A stretch of DNA of 64,000 nt from Streptomyces sp. C10-9-1. GTDB taxonomy: Bacteria > Actinomycetota > Actinomycetes > Streptomycetales > Streptomycetaceae. The number at the start of each line of letters is the position of its first letter. Within the stretch, counting starts at the first letter, position 1. Location of the stretch: contig NZ_JANHKP010000023.1 in NCBI RefSeq assembly GCF_024497955.1, positions 1 to 64,000 on the forward strand, written 5' to 3'. Below, in pieces: positions 1 through 8,549 of the stretch. The notes below the pieces were generated by a model. The model worked only from the letters and a program-made list of their open reading frames with translations. It ran no database searches and had not been told where the DNA came from. A program made the position numbers and the translations under genes.

Positions 1-323
1 GGGCCCGGGTCCCGGTGTGAGGGGCTGCCGTCCCGGGGTGCGGCGGGCGCGGGTACGGCGGACCGGGCGGCACCGGACGCGTCGGACGTCATTGTCATAT
101 CGAATTCACCACTCGTTCGACCCGATGGATTCGCCTATTGTGCCGCACCCCGCGCGGCGGAACGGTGCAGAATCCATTCACCAACCCGGACGATCGCGAT
201 AGCCCCGACGGCCCCCCGGGCACACGTTGCGGCAATCGGGTGAACGCCCGCAACCAAACCCGGCGGCTCCAGTTGGTCAGGCTGCACCGCGTTCGCGCGT
301 TCATAACGAAAAGGGACAAGTAA
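1..323. other. Non-coding leader region upstream of rodlin gene
   Basis: No convincing coding sequence is seen here. The short open frames lack a ribosome site and a credible protein. An AT-richer patch near 88-135 and the stretch just before 324 probably hold the promoter of the rodlin gene, and AAGGGACAAG ahead of the GTG at 324 is a good ribosome binding site. Confidence 0.5.
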
Positions 324-734
324 GTGATCAAGAAGATTCTGACGACGGCCATGGTCACCGCTTCCATGGTGGGCGCCGGCGCGGCCATGGCTCCGCAGGC
401 TCTGGCCGTCGGCGACAACGAGGGCACCTTCTCCGCGAGCGGCAACGGCGCCTCGCAGTCCTACGGCAACGCGGCCACGCACGGCGACATGAGCCCGCAG
501 ATGAGCCTGGTCCAGGGCTCGCTCAACAAGCCCTGCATCGGCCTGCCCGCCAAGGCCAACGTCGGCTCCCTCGTCGGCCTGGTGCCGATCGCCGTCCAGG
601 ACGTCCCGATCCTGTCGGCCCCGCAGAACCAGCAGTGCGTCGAGAACTCCACCCAGGCCAAGGGTGACGAGCCGCTGTCGCACATCCTCAGCGACATCCC
701 GATCCTGTCGGAGAACGGCCTCTCCGGCCGCTGA
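324..734 (+). CDS. rdl: Rodlin (RdlA/RdlB-type secreted surface protein)
   Basis: This 136-residue secreted protein begins at a GTG preceded by AAGGGACAAG. Residues 1-28 form a signal peptide ending in ALA. The mature part carries rodlin hallmarks: SASGNG, then MSPQMSLVQGSLNKPC, NQQC and ENSTQAKGDEPLSHIL, with two cysteines. Rodlins assemble with chaplins into the rodlet layer of aerial hyphae and spores, and the length fits the family (about 130 residues). A short chaplin follows 294 bp downstream. A strong hairpin at 751-783 suggests monocistronic transcription. Whether it corresponds to RdlA or RdlB cannot be decided from sequence alone. Confidence 0.9.
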   Translation: MIKKILTTAMVTASMVGAGAAMAPQALAVGDNEGTFSASGNGASQSYGNAATHGDMSPQMSLVQGSLNKPCIGLPAKANVGSLVGLVPIAVQDVPILSAPQNQQCVENSTQAKGDEPLSHILSDIPILSENGLSGR

Positions 735-750
735 CCCGCCGGAACGGAAA

Positions 751-783
751 CCGCCCCCGTGCGCAGCCGGCGCACGGGGGCGG
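751..783 (+). terminator. Rho-independent-type hairpin after rodlin gene
   Basis: A perfect 14-bp GC-rich stem (751-764 with 770-783) and 5-base loop lie 17 bases after the rodlin stop codon. No U-tract follows, as is usual in Streptomyces. Confidence 0.75.
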
Positions 784-1028
784 CGCCCTGTCCGGACGAT
801 TTCCGGCATTCGGGGGCCGCATTGCCCACCGAATGACGGAAGTAGGTTCGAACCATTATCGGTGAGGCATACGAGTGACTTTTCGAACTGCTCGCCGGTG
901 AGCGGTTTCCGAACGGGAATCGTCTCGTTACCCAGTCTGCGGAAGCGCATGCCCGCATATACCGATGTGCGGCTGCGCGGGCACGAAGGCCGTGCCCCCG
1001 TACCGCGCTTCCCGCTGAAAGGATCGAA

Positions 1029-1265
1029 ATGAAGCACATGAAGGCTGCTGCCGTCGTCGCCGGTATCGTCATGGCGCTGGGCGGTGCCGCCGCCCCCGCC
1101 ATGGCCGACGCGGGTGCCAACGGTGCCGCTGTCGGCTCCCCCGGCGTCCTGTCGGGCAACGTGATCCAGGTCCCGATCCACATCCCGGTGAACGTCTGCG
1201 GCAACTCGATCAGCGTGGTCGGCCTGCTGAACCCCGCGTTCGGCAACACCTGCATCAACGCCTGA
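1029..1265 (+). CDS. chp: Short chaplin (single chaplin domain)
   Basis: This is a 78-residue protein with a signal peptide (residues 1-27, ending AMA) followed by one chaplin domain containing GSPGVLSGNVIQVPI, VNVCGNSISVVG and FGNTC. The two cysteines of the chaplin disulfide are present and there is no sortase motif, so it is a short, secreted ChpD-H-type chaplin. Chaplins are amphipathic and lower surface tension for aerial growth. The ATG at 1029 follows a GAAAGGATCG ribosome site; a second ATG at 1038 is possible. Its rodlin neighbour strengthens the call. Confidence 0.95.
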   Translation: MKHMKAAAVVAGIVMALGGAAAPAMADAGANGAAVGSPGVLSGNVIQVPIHIPVNVCGNSISVVGLLNPAFGNTCINA

Positions 1266-1300
1266 CCCTTCCGCCCGGCGTCCCCGGACGCAGCGGAGCC

Positions 1301-1336
1301 GAGGCCCCGGTGGCGCTTCCGCGCCACCGGGGCCTC
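1301..1336. terminator. Bidirectional terminator, chaplin / PrmC-like gene
   Basis: A perfect 16-bp stem (1301-1316 with 1321-1336) with a TTCC loop lies between the chaplin stop and the stop codon of the convergent methyltransferase gene. It can serve both directions and overlaps the last bases of the minus-strand gene. Confidence 0.85.
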
Positions 1337-2129
1337 AGTGCGCGGGCAGCACCGCCGAGACCACGGCGGCGCCGCGCTCCTCGCACACGGCGGTCTCCAC
1401 GAGCAGACCTCGGCGGGCCAGCAACCGCTCCGTCCGCGGCGCCTGCCGCTCGCCGGTCTCCACCAGCAGCACTCCGCCCGGGGAGAGCCAGTACGCCGCC
1501 CCGGCGGCCACCCGCCGCTGGACGTCGAGACCGTCCGGACCGCCGTCCAGCGCGGCCTGTGGCTCGTGCTCCCGGGCCTCGGCGGGCAGCAGCCCCAGCT
1601 CGGCGGTGGGGACGTACGGCGCGTTGGCGAGGAGCACGTCGACCCGCCCCCGCAGCGCGCCGGGCAGTGCGGTGTAGAGGTCGCCCTCGTGGACCGTCCC
1701 GCCCAGGGGTGCCAGGTTGCGCCGGGCGCAGCGGACGGCGGCCGGGTCGATGTCGGCGGCGTGCAGCTCGCCGGCGCCCAGGGCGCGGTGCACGGCCGCG
1801 CCCAGTGCGCCCGTCCCGCAGCAGAGGTCCAGGACGAGGGGGCCGGGCGGGGCCAGGGCGAGGGCCCGTTCCACCAGGAACTCGCTGCGCCGGCGGGGGA
1901 CGAAGACCCCGGGGTCCACGGCGGTGCGGTGGCCGTGGAACTCGGCCCAGCCGAGGACGTGCTCCAGCGGGAGGCCGGCGGCCCGGCGCTCGGTCATGGC
2001 GGCCAGTTCGTCCGCCGTGCCGGCCGCGGCCAGCAGCAGTGACGCCTCCTCCTCGGCGAAGACGCAGCCCGCGGAGCGCAGCGCGGCGACGGTGACGGAG
2101 TGGGCACGGCGGGTGGGGGCAAGGGGCAT
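1335..2129 (-). CDS. PrmC/HemK-type class I methyltransferase
   Basis: The 264-residue protein has an N-terminal helical substrate-binding region (about 1-75) with LPLEHVLGWAEFHGHRTAVD, then a class I SAM-binding fold with DLCCGTGALG and HAADIDP. The catalytic NPPY of glutamine N5-methyltransferases appears as NAPY, followed by VP. The PrmC family methylates the GGQ glutamine of release factors; stand-alone paralogues like this occur in actinomycetes and their substrates are often unknown. The changed first proline makes a release-factor role less certain. ATG at 2129 is preceded by AAAGGCAG. It is divergent from the aminotransferase at 2509. Confidence 0.75.
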   Translation of the reverse strand: MPLAPTRRAHSVTVAALRSAGCVFAEEEASLLLAAAGTADELAAMTERRAAGLPLEHVLGWAEFHGHRTAVDPGVFVPRRRSEFLVERALALAPPGPLVLDLCCGTGALGAAVHRALGAGELHAADIDPAAVRCARRNLAPLGGTVHEGDLYTALPGALRGRVDVLLANAPYVPTAELGLLPAEAREHEPQAALDGGPDGLDVQRRVAAGAAYWLSPGGVLLVETGERQAPRTERLLARRGLLVETAVCEERGAAVVSAVLPAH

Positions 2130-2508
2130 GGACTGCCTTTCGGGTACCGACGGGCACCCGGCGACCGCGACCGCCCGGGGCTCAGACCCGGTGGTCGGCG
2201 CGGCGGCGGAGAAGGGGCGCCCGGCCTGCGAACGGGTTGATCGGGTCCACCTCCTCCGGTCCCTGGCGGGCCCGAGACGGCCCGCACCTTGCGTGGACGC
2301 ACAGTATCCCATCGCATCCGGCCGGGGGTGACGAGCGCAACACCGCCGTCCCTCGCGTTGGAATCACAGGTCGCCGACCCGGGCCGGAGCGCATTCGAAG
2401 GGCCCTGAGGGCCTGCACCACCCAAAGCTGCAAAACAGGACATTCGACACCCGCCCTCCGCGCGGAATCCCGTCGGCGATCACCGGGCCGCCGCCGTAAG
2501 CTCGCGTC
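2130..2508. other. Divergent intergenic region (379 bp), no gene seen
   Basis: This separates two divergent genes and must hold both promoters. No open frame has a plausible protein, and I could not identify a convincing -35/-10 pair or operator. Confidence 0.5.
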
Positions 2509-3720
2509 ATGCAGGTGATCCAGTCGACGAAGCTCGCCAACGTCTGTTACGAAATCCGGGGCCCGGTCCTCGAGGAGGCAATGCGGCTGGAGGCGGCCGG
2601 TCACCGGATCCTCAAGCTGAACACGGGCAACCCGGCGGCCTTCGGCTTCGAGTGCCCGCCGGAGATCCTGGAGGACATCCTCCGCAACGTCGGCGGCGCC
2701 CACGGCTACGGCGACGCCAAGGGCCTGCTCTCCGCGCGGCGCGCGGTGATGCAGCACTACCAGACCAAAGGCATCGACCTGGACGTCGAGGACGTCTACC
2801 TCGGCAACGGCGTCTCGGAGCTGATCCAGATGTCGATGCAGGCCCTGCTCGACGACGGCGACGAGGTGCTCGTCCCCGCACCGGACTACCCGCTGTGGAC
2901 CGCCTCGGTGTCGCTGTCCGGCGGGACGGCCGTGCACTACCGCTGCGACGAGCAGTCCGACTGGATGCCCGACCTGGCCGACATCGAGCGGAAGATCACG
3001 GACCGCACCAAGGCCCTGGTGATCATCAACCCGAACAACCCGACCGGAGCCGTCTACGACGAGGCGATGCTCCGCTCGCTCACCGACATCGCCCGGCGCC
3101 ACCGGCTGGTCGTCTGCTCCGACGAGATCTACGACAGGATCCTCTACGACGGCGCCACGCACACCCCGACCGCCGCGGTCGCCCCCGACCTGCTGGTGCT
3201 CACCTTCAACGGGCTCTCCAAGAACTACCGGGTGGCGGGCTACCGCTCCGGCTGGCTGGCGGTCTGCGGCCCCAAGAAGGGCGCCTCCTCGTACATCGAG
3301 GGCCTGACGATCCTGGCCAACATGCGCCTGTGCGCCAACATGCCCTCGCAGCACGCGGTGGCCACCGCGCTGGGCGGGCGGCAGTCGATCGAGCAGCTGG
3401 TGCTGCCGGGCGGACGGCTCCTGGAGCAGCGGGACACGGCCTACGAGCTGCTCACCCGGATCCCCGGGATCACCTGCGTGAAGCCGAAGGGCGCCCTCTA
3501 CCTGTTCCCGCGGCTCGATCCCGCGGTGTACAAGATCAAGGACGACCGGCAGATGGTGCTGGACCTCCTGCGGTCCGAGAAGATCATGGTCGTGCACGGG
3601 ACGGGCTTCAACTGGCCCGAACCGGACCACTTCCGCATCGTGACGCTGCCCGCGGCCAAGGACCTGGCGGACGCGGTGACCCGGATCGGGACCTTCCTCG
3701 ACGGCTACGGGCAGCACTGA
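2509..3720 (+). CDS. AlaA-type PLP aminotransferase (alanine/aspartate family)
   Basis: This 403-residue fold-type I aminotransferase has the motifs of the family in order: NTGNPAAFGF, GYGDAKGLLSAR, a substrate loop PDYPLW, NPNNPTGAVY, SDEIYDRILYDG and the PLP-lysine segment GLSKNYRVAGYRSGW (Lys about 238). The pattern closely resembles AlaA-type alanine-pyruvate transaminases common in actinobacteria. It probably connects pyruvate, alanine and glutamate pools in the cytoplasm. The gene starts at ATG 2509 and stands alone. Confidence 0.85.
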   Translation: MQVIQSTKLANVCYEIRGPVLEEAMRLEAAGHRILKLNTGNPAAFGFECPPEILEDILRNVGGAHGYGDAKGLLSARRAVMQHYQTKGIDLDVEDVYLGNGVSELIQMSMQALLDDGDEVLVPAPDYPLWTASVSLSGGTAVHYRCDEQSDWMPDLADIERKITDRTKALVIINPNNPTGAVYDEAMLRSLTDIARRHRLVVCSDEIYDRILYDGATHTPTAAVAPDLLVLTFNGLSKNYRVAGYRSGWLAVCGPKKGASSYIEGLTILANMRLCANMPSQHAVATALGGRQSIEQLVLPGGRLLEQRDTAYELLTRIPGITCVKPKGALYLFPRLDPAVYKIKDDRQMVLDLLRSEKIMVVHGTGFNWPEPDHFRIVTLPAAKDLADAVTRIGTFLDGYGQH

Positions 3721-3855
3721 TCCGTCCCGGCGGGGCCGTTCCGCCCCGGGGCGGGGCGGCCGCCGGGGCACCGCACGGCGGCGGATTCCGATAGCGAGCC
3801 AATTTTAGACTCAATCCAATGTAGGATGGTCTCCTGACAGCGCGGGAGGCCGTCC

Positions 3856-4242
3856 ATGTACGAACCGATCCGCACCAAGTCGGTCCACCAGGTGGCCGAC
3901 GACGGTGCCTTCCCCCACCGCTCACGCGAGGAGGAGCTGGACATCCAGCTCGCGGGGCACCTCTCCGCGCTGCTCGCCGTGACCGACGAACTCGCCCTGC
4001 GCGAGGCCGCCGAGGCGATCGCCGTCCAGGTGGCCCGTCTGCGCGGCGCTCCCCCGGTCCGCCACGCCGCCCTCAGCGGCGCCGACGGCCCCGCGCTGCA
4101 CCGGCGGGCGCACGCGCTGGCCGGCCGTGCCCTGGTGGTGGCGGCCTCGCGGGCCGACACCGCCGCGGCGATCCTGGCCGCGGAGCGCATGGACGCGCAT
4201 GCCGCGGCGCTCGAAGGCCGACCGCTGGTCGGCACCCCCTGA
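3856..4242 (+). CDS. Conserved hypothetical protein, helical
   Basis: A 128-residue soluble protein rich in alanine, predicted almost entirely helical, with a charged start (MYEPIRTKSVHQ) and several AxxA helices. There is no signal peptide, membrane segment or recognisable catalytic motif. The start is supported by GGGAGG ahead of ATG 3856. It lies just beyond the 3' end of pckG and converges with it. I do not recognise a function. Confidence 0.7.
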   Translation: MYEPIRTKSVHQVADDGAFPHRSREEELDIQLAGHLSALLAVTDELALREAAEAIAVQVARLRGAPPVRHAALSGADGPALHRRAHALAGRALVVAASRADTAAAILAAERMDAHAAALEGRPLVGTP

Positions 4243-4315
4243 TCGGCCCCGGTCCGCCGCCGGGGAGGTCGCGGACCGGGCGCCACCCCCTCCCCCGCGG
4301 GTGCGGGGCCGGTCG

Positions 4316-4350
4316 GACGGCCCCCGGAGCAGGACGCTCCGGGGGCCGTC
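4316..4350. terminator. Bidirectional terminator between hypothetical gene and pckG
   Basis: A perfect 15-bp stem (4316-4330 with 4336-4350) and 5-base loop lie between two convergent genes. Confidence 0.85.
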
Positions 4351-4420
4351 GTCACGTGGCCGGCCAGGGTGACACCACAGGTCAGGGCGGACGTCGGACC
4401 GACCCGCCACGGTCGGTGGG

Positions 4421-6256
4421 TCAGCCCAGGCGGTCGACCAGGGCCCGGTACTCCTCCCACAGCTCCTTCGGGGTGTGGTCGCCGAAGGTGTCGAGGTGCC
4501 CGGGAACCAGGGCGGCCTCCTCCCGCCAGACCTCCGGGTCGACGGTGAGCAGGTAGTCGAGGTCGGCCTGGGCGAGGTCCAGCCCCTCGGTGTCCAGGGA
4601 GCCGGGCGCCGGCAGCACGCCGATCGGCGTGCTGACACCCTCGGCGGTGCCCTCCAGGCGCTCCACGATCCACTTCAGCACACGGCTGTTCTCGCCGAAG
4701 CCGGGCCAGACGAACTTCCCCGCCTCGTTCTTGCGGAACCAGTTGACGTAGTAGATCCTCGGCAGCTTGGCCCCGTCGCCCCGGGCTTCGGCGGCCTGTC
4801 CGACCTTGATCCAGTGGGCCATGTAGTCGCCCATGTTGTAGCCGCAGAAGGGCAGCATGGCGAACGGGTCGCGGCGCAGCTCGCCGACCTTGCCCTCGGC
4901 GGCGGCCGTCTTCTCGGAGGCGACGTTGGCGCCGAGGAAGACACCGTGCTGCCAGTCGAAGGACTCCGTGACCAGCGGGACCGCCGAGGCGCGGCGGCCG
5001 CCGAAGAGGATCGCGGAGATCGGCACCCCCTTGGGGTCCTCCCACTCGGGCGCGATGATCGGGCACTGCGAGGCGGGGACCGTGAAGCGGGCGTTGGGGT
5101 GGGCGGCGGGCGTACCGGAGGCGGGCGTCCAGTCGTTGCCCTTCCAGTCCGTGAGGTGCGCGGGCTCCTCCTCGGTCATCCCCTCCCACCAGACGTCGCC
5201 CTCGTCGGTCAGCGCGACGTTGGTGAAGACGGCGTTGCCCCAGAGGGTCTTCATGGCGTTGGCGTTGGTGTGCTCGCCGGTCCCGGGGGCGACGCCGAAG
5301 AAGCCGGCCTCGGGGTTGATCGCGTAGAGGCGGCCGTCCTCGCCGAAGCGCATCCAGGCGATGTCGTCGCCGATGGTCTCGACCGTCCAGCCGGAGATCG
5401 TCGGCTCCAGCATGGCCAGGTTGGTCTTGCCGCAGGCGGACGGGAAGGCGGCGGCGACGTAGCGGGCCTCGCCCTGCGGCGGGGTCAGCTTGAGGATGAG
5501 CATGTGCTCGGCCAGCCAGCCCTCGTCACGCGCCATGACGGAGGCGATGCGCAGGGCGTAGCACTTCTTGCCGAGCAGCGCGTTTCCGCCGTAGCCCGAG
5601 CCGTAGGACCAGATCTCACGGGTCTCGGGGAAGTGCGAGATGTACTTGGTGGAGTTGCACGGCCACGGGACGTCGGCCTCGCCCTCGGCGAGCGGGGCGC
5701 CGAGGGTGTGCACGGCCTTGACGAAGAACCCGTCGGTGCCGAGTTCGTCGAGGACGGCCTGCCCCATGCGCGTCATGGTGCGCATGGAGACGGCGACGTA
5801 CGCGGAGTCGGTGATCTCGACACCGATGGCGGAGAGCGGGGAGCCGAGCGGCCCCATGCAGAAGGGCACCACGTACATCGTGCGGCCCTTCATCGAGCCG
5901 CCGAAGATGCCCTTCTCACCGGCGAAGACCTCCTTCATCTCCGCGGGGGCCTTCCAGTGGTTGGTCGGCCCGGCGTCCTCCTCCTTCTCGGAGCAGATGA
6001 AGGTGCGGTCCTCGACGCGGGCGACGTCGGAGGGGTCCGAGGCGGCGTAGTACGAGTTCGGGCGCTTGACCGGGTCCAGCTTCCGGAAGGTCCCCTTCGC
6101 CACCAGCTCCTCGGCGAGCCGGTCGTACTCGGCCTGCGAGCCGTCGCACCAGACGACCTGGTCCGGCTGCGTGATCGCCGCGATCTCGTCGACCCAGGAG
6201 ACCAGCTCCCGGTGCCGGGTGGGGACGGTGCCGGGAGCCGCGTTGTCGCGCGCCAC
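4421..6256 (-). CDS. pckG: Phosphoenolpyruvate carboxykinase (GTP)
   Basis: This 611-residue enzyme converts oxaloacetate and GTP to PEP, CO2 and GDP. It shows the GTP-class motifs: substrate region RTMTRMGQ, the FPSACGKTNLAML P-loop (about residue 275), IGDDIAWMRF metal site, INPEAGFFGVAPGT and GRRASAVPL. The start is the GTG at 6256, which follows AGGAGC at proper spacing and gives the family N-terminus ARDNAAPG; the longer frame upstream has no ribosome site. Gluconeogenic housekeeping gene, divergent from the haemolysin-III gene. Confidence 0.97.
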   Translation of the reverse strand: MARDNAAPGTVPTRHRELVSWVDEIAAITQPDQVVWCDGSQAEYDRLAEELVAKGTFRKLDPVKRPNSYYAASDPSDVARVEDRTFICSEKEEDAGPTNHWKAPAEMKEVFAGEKGIFGGSMKGRTMYVVPFCMGPLGSPLSAIGVEITDSAYVAVSMRTMTRMGQAVLDELGTDGFFVKAVHTLGAPLAEGEADVPWPCNSTKYISHFPETREIWSYGSGYGGNALLGKKCYALRIASVMARDEGWLAEHMLILKLTPPQGEARYVAAAFPSACGKTNLAMLEPTISGWTVETIGDDIAWMRFGEDGRLYAINPEAGFFGVAPGTGEHTNANAMKTLWGNAVFTNVALTDEGDVWWEGMTEEEPAHLTDWKGNDWTPASGTPAAHPNARFTVPASQCPIIAPEWEDPKGVPISAILFGGRRASAVPLVTESFDWQHGVFLGANVASEKTAAAEGKVGELRRDPFAMLPFCGYNMGDYMAHWIKVGQAAEARGDGAKLPRIYYVNWFRKNEAGKFVWPGFGENSRVLKWIVERLEGTAEGVSTPIGVLPAPGSLDTEGLDLAQADLDYLLTVDPEVWREEAALVPGHLDTFGDHTPKELWEEYRALVDRLG

Positions 6257-6482
6257 GATCGCTCCTAAATGAGGGGTTTGTCGGTTGTTTCCCATGAATG
6301 CCCCGTGGGGGCTGCGACCCGGACGCTTCGTAGGCGCTCATCCGGTGCCGACCTCACTCATCTGATCATCCGTGGCGAATGCCCATATGTCCAGAGGGCC
6401 TCTCACGTGAGCATCACCACGCCTGCGTGAGCGTCGCCACTCGGGCCCCTGTCACCTACGGTCGCGTAGGTACCATGCCCGC

Positions 6483-7160
6483 ATGACGTCAGCCGCCCTC
6501 GAAGCGACCGAGAACGCCCTCCACCAGGTGAAGCCCCGACTGCGCGGCTGGCTGCACGCCGGGATGTTCCCCGCCGTGCTCGTCGCGGGTGTCGTGCTCA
6601 CCGCTCTCGCCGACTCCCCCCGCGGCCGGATCGCCTGCGGCGTCTACGTCCTCAGCGCCTGCCTGCTGTTCGGGGTGAGCGCCCTGTACCACCGCGGGAA
6701 CTGGGGACCGCGGACCACCGCCGTGCTGCGCCGGCTCGACCACGCGAACATCTTCCTGATCATCGCGGGCACCTACACTCCGCTCACCCTGCTGCTGCTC
6801 CCGGACTCCACCGCGCGCCTGCTGCTCTGGGCGGTCTGGGCGGCCGCCGCGGCCGGGATAGCCTTCCGGGTGTTCTGGGTGGGGGCCCCGCGCTGGCTGT
6901 ACACGCCCTGCTACATCGCCATGGGCTGGGCGGCGGTCTTCTTCCTGCCCGACTTCATGCGCAAGGGCGGCATCGCCGTTCTCGTCCTGGTGATCGTCGG
7001 GGGGCTGCTGTACAGCATCGGGGGCGTGATCTACGGGATGAAGCGCCCCAACCCCTCGCCGCGCTGGTTCGGCTTCCACGAGGTCTTCCACTCGCTCACG
7101 CTGGCCGCGTTCACCGTGCACTACGTCGGCATCTCGCTCGTCGCCTACCAGCACGCCTGA
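6483..7160 (+). CDS. Haemolysin III / PAQR-family membrane protein
   Basis: A 225-residue protein with seven predicted membrane helices. It carries family residues SALYHRGNWG in the second helix region, LDHANIFLIIAGTYTP, and FHEVFHSLTLAAFTVHY near the end; the Ser-His, Asp-His and His-His positions match the zinc site of PAQR proteins. Bacterial members are linked to membrane homeostasis; cytolysis is not established for most. It is monocistronic, with a terminator at 7171-7212. Confidence 0.9.
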   Translation: MTSAALEATENALHQVKPRLRGWLHAGMFPAVLVAGVVLTALADSPRGRIACGVYVLSACLLFGVSALYHRGNWGPRTTAVLRRLDHANIFLIIAGTYTPLTLLLLPDSTARLLLWAVWAAAAAGIAFRVFWVGAPRWLYTPCYIAMGWAAVFFLPDFMRKGGIAVLVLVIVGGLLYSIGGVIYGMKRPNPSPRWFGFHEVFHSLTLAAFTVHYVGISLVAYQHA

Positions 7161-7170
7161 GCGCGGCGCG

Positions 7171-7212
7171 CACGTGTACGCCCCCGGGCAGGTACCCGGG
7201 GGCGTACACGTG
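7171..7212. terminator. Bidirectional terminator, haemolysin III / chitinase
   Basis: A perfect 18-bp stem (7171-7188 with 7195-7212) and 6-base loop between convergent genes. Confidence 0.9.
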
Positions 7213-7223
7213 TGCGGGGGGCG

Positions 7224-8354
7224 TCAGCGGCCCTGGAGCGCCCTGACGTTGTCGCCGAAGGTCCAGCCCTTGGAGCCGTCCCAGTTGGCCGACCAGGTCA
7301 TCAGCCCCTTCAGCGCCCCGCCGTAGTGGTTCCAGGCCCGGGCCACCGAGGAGGGAGCCATGTACCCGCCGCCCGCACCCGGCTGCGCGGGGAGCCCGGG
7401 GACCTGCCTGTCGTACGGGACCCTGACGGTGGTGCCCTGGACGACCAGGCCCCGGTCCAGGCAGTCGGTCTGCGCGGTGAACCCGGCCACGGTGCCCGCG
7501 GCGTAGGAGTCGCCGGAGCAGCCGTACATGCTGCCGTTGTAGTACTGCATGTTCAGCCACCACAGGCGGCCGTTGTCCGCGTACTTCTTGATGACCGGCA
7601 GGTACGCGCCCCAGATCGAGCCGTAGACCACGCTGCCGCCGGTGACGTAGGCCGTCTCCGGAGCCATCGTCAGGCCGAAGCCGGCGGGCATCCCGGCCAG
7701 CACGCCGTCGATGATGCGGACCAGGTTGGCCTGCGAGGTGGACAGGGTGCCGATGCTGCCGCTGCCGACGAGCCCGGTCTCGATGTCGATGTCGATCCCG
7801 TCGAAGTTGTAGCGGCGCAGGATGGGCACGATCGTCTCGACGAAGCGGTCGGCGACGGCCCGGGAGTTCAGGTCGATGCCCGCGGTGGCGCCTCCGATCG
7901 ACATCAGGACGGTGGCCCCGGCCGCCTTGGCCCGGCACATCTCGGCGGGCGTGGGCACGCGGACGGTCCGGTCCATGCCGTCCTCCCACAGCACCGTCCC
8001 GTCCGGGAGGATCACCGGGAAGGCGGTGGTGAGGACGTTGTAGCCGTGGGCCGCGAAGCGGGGGTCGTCCAGGGGCGCCCAGCCGAAGGGCGGGTGGACG
8101 CCGTTGGCCGCACCGTCCCAGTTCTCCCAGTAGCCCTGGAGGACCTTGCCGGCGGGCCGGGGCTTGAGGGCGCAGGTGTCGGCGGCGGCACCCGCCGGAG
8201 CGCGGTGGGGCGCGGAGACCGCCGGGGCGTGGGCGGGCGCGGCGGTCTCCGCGGGCTCGTCACTCCCGGCGGCGGCCGGGGCTGCGAGGGCGGTGGCGGT
8301 GAGCAGGGCGGCGAGTGCCGCTCCGAGGACACGGGCGATCCGTTGGCCTGGCAT
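7224..8354 (-). CDS. Secreted GH18 chitinase, catalytic domain only
   Basis: The 376-residue protein has a signal peptide (about 1-29, ending AAAG) and one glycoside hydrolase 18 barrel. The catalytic motif DGIDIDIE (DxxDxDxE) lies near residues 180-188 with SIGG before it, and MQYYNG and WSANWD follow. No chitin-binding module is seen. It hydrolyses chitin to oligomers outside the cell. ATG 8354 follows CAGGAGCACGC. The promoter carries two DasR-like elements (8403-8444), so induction by N-acetylglucosamine or chitobiose through DasR is likely. Confidence 0.92.
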   Translation of the reverse strand: MPGQRIARVLGAALAALLTATALAAPAAAGSDEPAETAAPAHAPAVSAPHRAPAGAAADTCALKPRPAGKVLQGYWENWDGAANGVHPPFGWAPLDDPRFAAHGYNVLTTAFPVILPDGTVLWEDGMDRTVRVPTPAEMCRAKAAGATVLMSIGGATAGIDLNSRAVADRFVETIVPILRRYNFDGIDIDIETGLVGSGSIGTLSTSQANLVRIIDGVLAGMPAGFGLTMAPETAYVTGGSVVYGSIWGAYLPVIKKYADNGRLWWLNMQYYNGSMYGCSGDSYAAGTVAGFTAQTDCLDRGLVVQGTTVRVPYDRQVPGLPAQPGAGGGYMAPSSVARAWNHYGGALKGLMTWSANWDGSKGWTFGDNVRALQGR

Positions 8355-8402
8355 GCGTGCTCCTGGGGACGTGGGGGTGGTCCGGGGGCGGCACTGCGAT
8401 TG

Positions 8403-8444
8403 ACCGTAGGATGGTCCAGACCTTTCGTCAACAGGTCTGTACCA
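8403..8444 (-). promoter_or_regulatory. Chitinase promoter with two DasR-like (dre) elements
   Basis: On the minus strand a -35 TTGACG (8431-8426), 17-bp spacer and -10 TACGGT (8408-8403) form a good vegetative promoter. Two 12-bp elements flank the -35: TGGTCCAGACCT (plus strand 8412-8423) and AGGTCTGTACCA (8433-8444). They match the DasR consensus TGGTCTAGACCA and the direct repeats known from Streptomyces chitinase promoters. Binding there would occlude RNA polymerase. Confidence 0.8.
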
Positions 8445-8490
8445 CAAGGGAGTTGACTTTCCCCCGCGCCCCCGGCCCGCGCCGGAACGG

Positions 8491-8537
8491 CACCGGGCCC
8501 CGTCCGCCGGTCGGTCGCCGGCGGACGGGGCCCGGTG
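8491..8537. terminator. Hairpin 3' of copper-radical oxidase gene
   Basis: A perfect 20-bp stem (8491-8510 with 8518-8537) with 7-base loop directly follows the oxidase stop codon in the minus direction and precedes the chitinase promoter. Confidence 0.88.
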
Positions 8538-8549
8538 GGCCGGGGAGGG

